DNA of 10,859 nucleotides, taken from Betaproteobacteria bacterium. GTDB taxonomy: Bacteria > Pseudomonadota > Gammaproteobacteria > Burkholderiales > Burkholderiaceae_C. Both the position numbers and the translations under genes were made by a program. Shown here in pieces: positions 6,668-10,859 of this stretch. The DNA is taken from contig RFNL01000170.1 in NCBI GenBank assembly GCA_009927195.1, positions 1 to 10,859 of the forward strand, written 5' to 3'. Each line of letters begins with the position of its first letter. The stretch's first letter is position 1. The notes under the pieces are model-generated. The model saw only the letters and a program-made list of their open reading frames with translations, did no database searches and had not been told where the DNA came from.

Positions 6668-7560
6668 GTCCCCCCCTCGTTCCAGTGGAGCTTTTTGCGC
6701 AAGGTGTCGAAGTAACTCCAGCCTTTGGGATGCAAGAAGGTTACTTTGTGTTGCGATCGGCGCACCGTGATGCGATCGCCGTGCAACAGTTCGGCCAGAG
6801 ATTGCATGTCAAAGTTGGCGCTGGCATCACGACCCGCCACCAATTCAACCGCAATCTCCCCGGGATCGGCCAGCACGATGGGGCGGTTGGACAAGGTGTG
6901 CGGGGCAATGGGTACCAAGGCCCATCCGGATAAAGAGGGGTGAAGCAGCGGGCCGCCCGCCGACAAAGAATAAGCGGTGGAGCCTGTTGGCGAGGCAATG
7001 ATCAGGCCGTCGGCCCGTTGGTTGGCCACAAAATGGCCATCCACCTCAACCCGCAACTCCACCATGCCAGAGGTTGCGCCTCGGTTGACCACCACATCGT
7101 TCATGGCCAGCGCATCAAACACGCACTGGCCAGCGCGCCATACTTTGGCGTGCATCAAAGGCCGTTGATCAACCTCGTACAAGCCCTCCAGCATGGGCGG
7201 CAGGATGGAAGGATAAGCCCCCAAGGCTATGTCGGTGATAAAGCCCAAACGCCCCTGGTTGATGCCGATCAGGGGTACTCCGGCGGCGGCCAAGCGCCGG
7301 CCAAAGCTGAGCATGGTGCCGTCGCCACCCACCACCAAGGCCAGGTCACAGTTTTGGGCAATACCCGCTACATCCAGGGTGGTCAGACCTTGCAGGTTGG
7401 TGTGGTTGGCAGATTCTTGCTCCAGACACACCTTGCAGCCCAAGCGGGTCAAGAAAGCCGCTATGTCTTGCAACACATCGCTCATCAAAGATAACTGTGC
7501 GGCACTCTGAGGATTGGGGTATTTACCAATCAAGGCGATTTGTTGAAAGCGAATGGGCAT
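6664..7560 (-). CDS. nadK: NAD kinase (ATP/polyphosphate NAD kinase family)
   Basis: Encodes 298 residues, typical for proteobacterial NadK (E. coli 292). It phosphorylates NAD to NADP in the cytosol, supplying NADPH for biosynthesis and oxidative-stress defence. The diagnostic motifs are present: GGDGT at 78-82 with the catalytic D80, then GINQGRLGFITD (99-110), AMNDVVVNRG with N154/D155 (Asp where many homologues have Glu), and SPTGSTAYSLSAGGP (190-204). The start ATG at 7560 gives MPIRFQQIALIGKYPNP, the expected first beta strand of the family. There is no Shine-Dalgarno sequence before it. The gene heads a minus-strand chain of nadK, recN and rapZ with 4-nt overlaps, and is divergent from hrcA across 33 bp. 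That divergence is common in betaproteobacteria. Confidence 0.97.
   Translation of the reverse strand: MPIRFQQIALIGKYPNPQSAAQLSLMSDVLQDIAAFLTRLGCKVCLEQESANHTNLQGLTTLDVAGIAQNCDLALVVGGDGTMLSFGRRLAAAGVPLIGINQGRLGFITDIALGAYPSILPPMLEGLYEVDQRPLMHAKVWRAGQCVFDALAMNDVVVNRGATSGMVELRVEVDGHFVANQRADGLIIASPTGSTAYSLSAGGPLLHPSLSGWALVPIAPHTLSNRPIVLADPGEIAVELVAGRDASANFDMQSLAELLHGDRITVRRSQHKVTFLHPKGWSYFDTLRKKLHWNEGGT
6670..6678 (-). promoter_or_regulatory. Strong Shine-Dalgarno sequence for recN inside the nadK 3' end
   Basis: On the minus strand the sequence GAGGGGGGG (6678-6670) ends 2 nt before the recN ATG at 6667, with the GAGG core about 5-6 nt away. It doubles as the nadK codons for Glu-Gly-Gly. It supports independent or coupled initiation of recN at the ATGA overlap and fixes the recN start. 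Confidence 0.75.
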
Positions 7561-7566
7561 GGGGAA

Positions 7567-7575
7567 ATTACATCA
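7567..7575 (-). promoter_or_regulatory. Predicted extended -10 promoter element for nadK
   Basis: Read on the minus strand the sequence is TGATGTAAT. This fits the extended -10 pattern TGnTATAAT, with 5 of 6 matches in the hexamer TGTAAT. No -35 is recognisable at 16-18 nt, which an extended -10 can tolerate. The expected transcription start, about 7 nt downstream, falls on or next to the A of the nadK ATG at 7560, so the message would be leaderless or nearly so. This agrees with the absence of a ribosome-binding site. Prediction only. Confidence 0.4.
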
Positions 7576-7576
7576 C

Positions 7577-7582
7577 TAAAAT
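7577..7582 (+). promoter_or_regulatory. Predicted -10 element for hrcA
   Basis: TAAAAT matches the sigma-70 -10 consensus at 5 of 6. A weak -35 candidate, TGGGCA, lies at 7554-7559 with 17 nt spacing (4 of 6 matches to TTGACA) inside the start of nadK. The predicted start near 7589 leaves only about 5 nt before the hrcA ATG. No Shine-Dalgarno sequence is present. Two copies of AAATCAT (7579-7585 and 7589-7595), one helical turn apart, overlap this region and could be an operator. I saw no CIRCE element (TTAGCACTC-N9-GAGTGCTAA) here, so HrcA autoregulation through CIRCE is not supported. Confidence 0.3.
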
Positions 7583-7593
7583 CATCCGAAATC

Positions 7594-8607
7594 ATGACCA
7601 TCCTAGACGATCGCGCCAAGTTGTTGCTCAAAGCGTTGGTTGAACGCTATATCGCCGATGGGCAACCGGTGGGCTCGCGCACTTTGTCACGGGCCTCGGG
7701 CCTGGAGCTTTCGCCGGCCACCATTCGCAATGTGATGTCCGATTTGGAAGAGCTTGGCCTCATTGCCAGCCCACACACCTCGGCGGGGCGGGTGCCCACC
7801 GCGCGCGGCTACCGATTATTTGTCGACACCATGCTCACCGTGCAGCGCGAGCAACTCCAAGCCCCGGCTTTGGCGGCTGAACAACCCCAGAAAGTCATTC
7901 TCAGCGCCGCCCAACTGTTGTCTAACCTGTCGCATTTTGTGGGCGTGGTCATTGCACCCCGGCGCACATCGGTATTCAGACACATTGAGTTTTTGCGGCT
8001 TTCAGAGCGCAGACTGCTGCTCATCATAGTCTCGCCAGAGGGCGATGTGCAAAACCGTGTCATCTTCACTGAAACCGACTACACCACCAGTCAGTTGGTG
8101 GAGGCTGCCAATTTCCTCAACACCCAATTTGCCGGCATGGCCATCGAGCAGGTGCGCGAACGACTCAAAGGCGAGGTGGACAAACTGCGCAGTGAAATTG
8201 CCATCTTGATGCAGGCCGCTGTGGCCGCAGGCTCCGAAGTGATGGGGGATCAAACGGCCGAAGTCGTCATCAGTGGCGAGAGAAACCTGTTGTCGGTGAG
8301 CGACTTCTCCAGCGACATGGGTCATTTGCGGCGAGCGTTTGAGTTGTTTGAACAAAAAGCCCAACTCATCCGTTTGCTCGACGTTTCCTCGCAGGCCGAG
8401 GGGGTGAGCATTTTCATCGGGGGTGAAAGCCAGATTGTGCCCTTTGAAGAACTCTCGGTGGTCAGTTCTTCCTACGAGGTCAACGGCCAAGTGGTAGGCA
8501 CGCTGGGAGTGATTGGCCCGACCCGCATGCCCTACGAGCGCATGATTCAAATCGTGGACATCACTTCACGTTTGGTCAGCAATGCCCTCAGCCACCCGCA
8601 GAAATAA
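7594..8607 (+). CDS. hrcA: Heat-inducible transcription repressor HrcA
   Basis: Encodes 337 residues, normal for HrcA. HrcA binds CIRCE inverted repeats upstream of chaperone operons such as groESL and releases them on heat stress; GroEL is its modulator. The N-terminal winged helix spans about residues 4-75: DDRAKLLLKALVERYI, the conserved GQPVGSRTLSR, SPATIRNVMSDLEELGLI as recognition helix, and SAGRVPTARGYRLFVDTML as wing. A GAF-like ligand and dimerisation domain follows, ending with VIGPTRMPYERMIQIVDITSRLVSNAL. The start is the ATG at 7594, where the conserved L-D-D-R-A-K begins. An in-frame TTG at 7540 would add 18 residues antisense to nadK and is unlikely. The gene stops with TAA 6 nt before the glycosyltransferase, in the same frame. 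It is divergent from nadK. Confidence 0.96.
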   Translation: MTILDDRAKLLLKALVERYIADGQPVGSRTLSRASGLELSPATIRNVMSDLEELGLIASPHTSAGRVPTARGYRLFVDTMLTVQREQLQAPALAAEQPQKVILSAAQLLSNLSHFVGVVIAPRRTSVFRHIEFLRLSERRLLLIIVSPEGDVQNRVIFTETDYTTSQLVEAANFLNTQFAGMAIEQVRERLKGEVDKLRSEIAILMQAAVAAGSEVMGDQTAEVVISGERNLLSVSDFSSDMGHLRRAFELFEQKAQLIRLLDVSSQAEGVSIFIGGESQIVPFEELSVVSSSYEVNGQVVGTLGVIGPTRMPYERMIQIVDITSRLVSNALSHPQK

Positions 8608-8613
8608 TCGGTC

Positions 8614-10062
8614 ATGCGCTGGGCCCTGACGCTGAGCGCATTGGCGCATTTGTTGCTGGCCATGCATGTGGGTTTGTCTGTGGACGAGGCCCATTACGCT
8701 TTGTATGCCTACCACCTGGATTGGAGCTATTTTGATCATCCCCCATTGGTGGGCTGGTTGCAGTGGCCTGCGCTTGCCATGGGCGGGTCTGACCTCGCGT
8801 TGCGCGTGGTTCCCTTCGCCAGCGCTTGCGCCACAGCATGGCTGCTTTGGTTTTTGACGCGGCAATGGTTTTTGGGTTCTGCGCAAGACCTGGATGAACC
8901 AAGCGCAGCACGCGGGGTGGTGTATTTGTGGTTGTGCGCGCCCATGGTGCATTTGTTGGCTCTGGCCTTGGTGCCCGACACATTGCTGATGCCCATTGTG
9001 CTGGCGCTGTTGCATTTCACTTTGCGTTTGTCCAAAAGCTTGTCCACTTCTGGACCCAGCCAAAAAGGTATATGGCGCGATTGGTGCGCAGTGGGTGTCT
9101 GCTTGGGTTTGGCCGGGTTGACCAAATACACCGCTGTGTTGTTGGTGCCGGGTTTTGTGCTGGTGCTGTTTGTTTCAGTTGGTTGGCGTTGGCTGATCGG
9201 ACCAGGTCCTTTGTTGGCTGCTGGCATTGCGCTGGTGCTGATCAGCCCGGTCCTGTGGTGGAACCATCAACACGATTGGATTTCGTTTGCCTATCAATGG
9301 GGCCATGCCGGCGGGCGAGACGAATGGCAATTCAAACGGGTCCTGGGTTTTGTGGCGATACAGCTTCTGGTGTTGGGTCCTTTGTCATGGTGGGCCTGGG
9401 TGCAAGGCTGGCGGCGCGTGCCTGATGCAATGCAGCGTTGGCCGGCTTGGGTCGCATTGGGCATGGCCTTGCCCGTGTTTGTATTGACCTTGGCGCTCTC
9501 GGGACGAGGGTCGGCATTGCCCCATTGGACCAGTTGGTCCTGGGTTTTGGGGTTGCCAGTGACCGCTTGGGCTTGGCGGCATGCGGGACCTGAACAACGG
9601 TATTGGTGGCACTGGGGCTTGGGGGCGCAAGCATTGGCGTGTGTGGCTTTGGGTGTTGGCTTGCTGATGGGTCGGCCAGCCAATCCGTTTGCCGACGTGC
9701 AAGCATGGCAAGGCGCAGCACTGCGGGCCGCCCAAGTGGCCCAGGCGAACGGTTTGCGCAACCTGACGGTGGTCAATTGGAGTTTAGCCAGTCGCTTGGC
9801 CTGGTATGCCCGGCCCATGCCGGTGGTGGTGGCGCAAAGCCACCAAGATCAGTTTGATCTGTGGTTTGGGCAGTTCAAGCCTGGTGACGATGCCCTGTGG
9901 GTGAATTGGTCGGTAAAGCCTTATCCAGCGCCTGTGAGCCAAATGGGGCAAGCTGGATTTGCCCAATGCGACCGGGTTGAGCAGCACGTGGGCCAACACT
10001 GGGGTCAGGTGGTGGCCACATTTGACTTCCACATTTGCCGCGATTGGAGGTCTGCCCCATGA
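8614..10062 (+). CDS. ArnT/PMT-like integral membrane glycosyltransferase (GT39/GT83-type), 482 aa
   Basis: A multi-pass inner-membrane protein of the GT-C fold. After one hydrophobic segment (about 4-22) comes the first periplasmic loop with the acidic catalytic-type pair D24-E25 and the sequence YFDHPPLVGW (39-48), typical of bacterial ArnT-like transferases. Further family marks are VPDTLLMP (about 121-128), GLAGLTKYTAVLLVPG and SPVLWWNHQHDWISF. I count roughly 8-10 membrane segments up to about residue 350, then a mainly soluble, probably periplasmic C-terminal part. Family members move a sugar from a polyprenyl-phosphate carrier to lipid A, protein or another lipid; donor and acceptor here are unknown. 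The TAA of hrcA lies in the same frame three codons earlier, so ATG 8614 is the first possible start. No Shine-Dalgarno sequence is visible, and it probably relies on hrcA read-on. The stop overlaps the PAP2 gene start as ATGA. Confidence 0.88.
   Translation: MRWALTLSALAHLLLAMHVGLSVDEAHYALYAYHLDWSYFDHPPLVGWLQWPALAMGGSDLALRVVPFASACATAWLLWFLTRQWFLGSAQDLDEPSAARGVVYLWLCAPMVHLLALALVPDTLLMPIVLALLHFTLRLSKSLSTSGPSQKGIWRDWCAVGVCLGLAGLTKYTAVLLVPGFVLVLFVSVGWRWLIGPGPLLAAGIALVLISPVLWWNHQHDWISFAYQWGHAGGRDEWQFKRVLGFVAIQLLVLGPLSWWAWVQGWRRVPDAMQRWPAWVALGMALPVFVLTLALSGRGSALPHWTSWSWVLGLPVTAWAWRHAGPEQRYWWHWGLGAQALACVALGVGLLMGRPANPFADVQAWQGAALRAAQVAQANGLRNLTVVNWSLASRLAWYARPMPVVVAQSHQDQFDLWFGQFKPGDDALWVNWSVKPYPAPVSQMGQAGFAQCDRVEQHVGQHWGQVVATFDFHICRDWRSAP
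10046..10050 (+). promoter_or_regulatory. Shine-Dalgarno sequence for the PAP2 gene
   Basis: GGAGG lies 8 nt before the ATG at 10059, inside the last codons of the glycosyltransferase gene. It is a near-ideal ribosome site. It selects the ATG at 10059 over an in-frame upstream start at 10035. Confidence 0.8.
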
Positions 10063-10826
10063 AATGGACCGTGTCAATTTGGATAGCCAGCGCCGCGTTG
10101 TTGGCTGCTTTGGCCTTGCAGGCCAGCCCCTGGAATGCCAGTGTTTTCATGATCGTCAACACCTGGGGCGCACAGTGGTCTGCTGTTTTATGGTCGTGCC
10201 TGACGATATTGGGAGACACCTGGGTGGTGTTGGCCTTGTTGGCCATTGGCCTGTGGTGGCAACCCCAAGCCTTGTTGGCATTTGCATTGGCTGTGCCGTT
10301 GGCTGGAGCCATATCGCGCTTGACCAAAGTCATCAGTCAGGTGCCACGCCCAGCCGGTGCCTTAGATCCCGGCAGCTTTCACATCATTGGTCCGGTGCTG
10401 GAGTTCCATGCCTTTCCCTCTGGCCATACTTTGAGTGCTTTTGCGCTGGTCGGCGTGTTGTGGGCGGGCCGGCAGATTCGGTGGTTTGGCTGGTGGGCGT
10501 TGGGGGTGGCCGCTGGCGTGGGCCTCTCGCGCATCGCCGTGGGGGCGCATTGGCCAGCCGATGTGGTGGCCGGGGCCGCTTTGGGTTGGATGTGTGGCTC
10601 TCTCACCCAGGCTTGGGGCAAGCTTTGGCTGTCACGGCAAAGCCAAGCGCATCAAGACCGCAACCTGCGCTGGTTGGCCTGGGCTTGCCTGGTTTTGTGC
10701 GCTTGGACTTTCCAAGTCGATACCCACTATCCGCTGGCCCAGCCGTTGCAAGTGACCCTTGCGGCGATTGGCGTGCTGTCTTGCGCTTGGTGGTTATGGC
10801 GCACCAAGCAATCCCCCAACCGCTGA
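10059..10826 (+). CDS. PAP2-superfamily membrane phosphatase, 255 aa
   Basis: Carries all three acid-phosphatase motifs of the PAP2 family. Motif 1 is K90-x6-R97-P98 (KVISQVPRP). Motif 2 is P120-S-G-H123. Motif 3 is S157-R158-x5-H164-x3-D168 (SRIAVGAHWPAD), where H164 is the expected nucleophile, H123 the acid/base and D168 its helper. About six hydrophobic segments surround these motifs, and an extra C-terminal pair spans about 205-250, so the enzyme is an integral inner-membrane protein with the active site at the periplasmic face. Family substrates include undecaprenyl pyrophosphate, phosphatidylglycerol phosphate and lipid A phosphates; the sequence alone does not choose between them. The start overlaps the glycosyltransferase stop (10059-10062) and has a strong ribosome site, indicating co-translation and possibly a joint pathway. 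The plus-strand transcript may end just beyond it. Confidence 0.93.
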   Translation: MKWTVSIWIASAALLAALALQASPWNASVFMIVNTWGAQWSAVLWSCLTILGDTWVVLALLAIGLWWQPQALLAFALAVPLAGAISRLTKVISQVPRPAGALDPGSFHIIGPVLEFHAFPSGHTLSAFALVGVLWAGRQIRWFGWWALGVAAGVGLSRIAVGAHWPADVVAGAALGWMCGSLTQAWGKLWLSRQSQAHQDRNLRWLAWACLVLCAWTFQVDTHYPLAQPLQVTLAAIGVLSCAWWLWRTKQSPNR

Positions 10827-10859
10827 ATGACCCGCCCTTAGAATCCTGGAGCGGGCCTT
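10827..10859 (+). other. 3' tail: possible hairpin and -10-like hexamer
   Basis: These 33 bases after the PAP2 stop contain CCCGC (10831-10835) and its complement GCGGG (10851-10855), separated by 15 nt. The right arm is followed by CCTT at the window edge. This could be the base of a terminator stem, but the loop is long and no U-tract can be seen. The same stretch holds TAGAAT at 10839-10844 (5 of 6 to the -10 consensus), so it may instead be the promoter of a gene beyond the window. I cannot decide between them. Confidence 0.25.

Noticed and set aside
5834..6715. 293-residue plus-strand open frame antisense to recN
   Set aside because: It lies opposite the conserved RecN N-terminal and coiled-coil coding region. 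The protein has no recognisable motif, and long antisense frames are common when third positions are G or C.
7543..7566. Sigma-32-type promoter (TTGAAA ... CATGGGG)
   Set aside because: TTGAAA at 7543 is on the plus strand, but the CCCCAT-like part reads on the minus strand, so the two halves do not form one promoter.
7540..7593. HrcA extension starting at the TTG at 7540
   Set aside because: The extra 18 residues are antisense to the nadK start and do not resemble HrcA; the conserved protein begins at the ATG at 7594.
7495..7593. CIRCE operator near hrcA
   Set aside because: A GCACTC-like string occurs near 7500, but no partner GAGTGC arm lies at the required 9-nt spacing, and it is inside nadK coding sequence.
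1..10859. Mobile elements, CRISPR arrays, tRNA or rRNA genes
   Set aside because: No spaced repeat arrays, transposase-like proteins, terminal inverted repeats or tRNA cloverleaf sequences were seen. The genes are ordinary conserved chromosomal ones with uniform composition.

Overview
The window looks like chromosomal core sequence from a betaproteobacterium of the order Burkholderiales, most likely the family Comamonadaceae. This is an inference from protein style, high-GC codon use and gene neighbourhoods (lolB next to ispE; a TPR gene divergent from mutM-mutY; nadK divergent from hrcA). No database search was possible. Coding density is about 98 percent, and the longest gap between complete genes is 40 bp. 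I see no tRNA, rRNA, insertion sequence, CRISPR array, phage gene or recent foreign insertion.

Layout, left to right. (1) Bases 1-2215, minus strand: a tightly packed transcript running TPR lipoprotein-handling neighbour gene -> lolB -> ispE (only its first 8 codons are inside the window), with 4-nt stop/start overlaps at both junctions. (2) Bases 2256-4119, plus strand: mutM and mutY, the two glycosylases of the 8-oxoguanine (GO) repair system, 10 nt apart. (3) Bases 4116-7560, minus strand: nadK -> recN -> rapZ, each junction an ATGA overlap. The stop codons of rapZ and mutY interlock tail to tail over 4 nt. (4) Bases 7594-10826, plus strand: hrcA, then an ArnT/PMT-like integral membrane glycosyltransferase, then a PAP2-superfamily membrane phosphatase whose start overlaps the glycosyltransferase stop. 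(5) Bases 10827-10859: a short tail with a -10-like TAGAAT and a CCCGC/GCGGG inverted pair.

Functionally, the window joins envelope biogenesis (LolB, IspE, a periplasmic TPR protein, a lipid-linked-sugar glycosyltransferase and a lipid phosphatase), DNA repair (MutM, MutY, RecN), cofactor supply (NadK) and regulation (RapZ, HrcA). All catalytic or ligand residues I could check are present, so every complete gene looks functional.

I did not find a convincing undescribed biological system. The points most worth a second look are: very short or absent predicted 5' leaders at the two divergent start regions, the interlocked mutY/rapZ stop codons with no visible intrinsic terminator, the linkage of rapZ to recN, and the translationally coupled glycosyltransferase-PAP2 pair behind hrcA.
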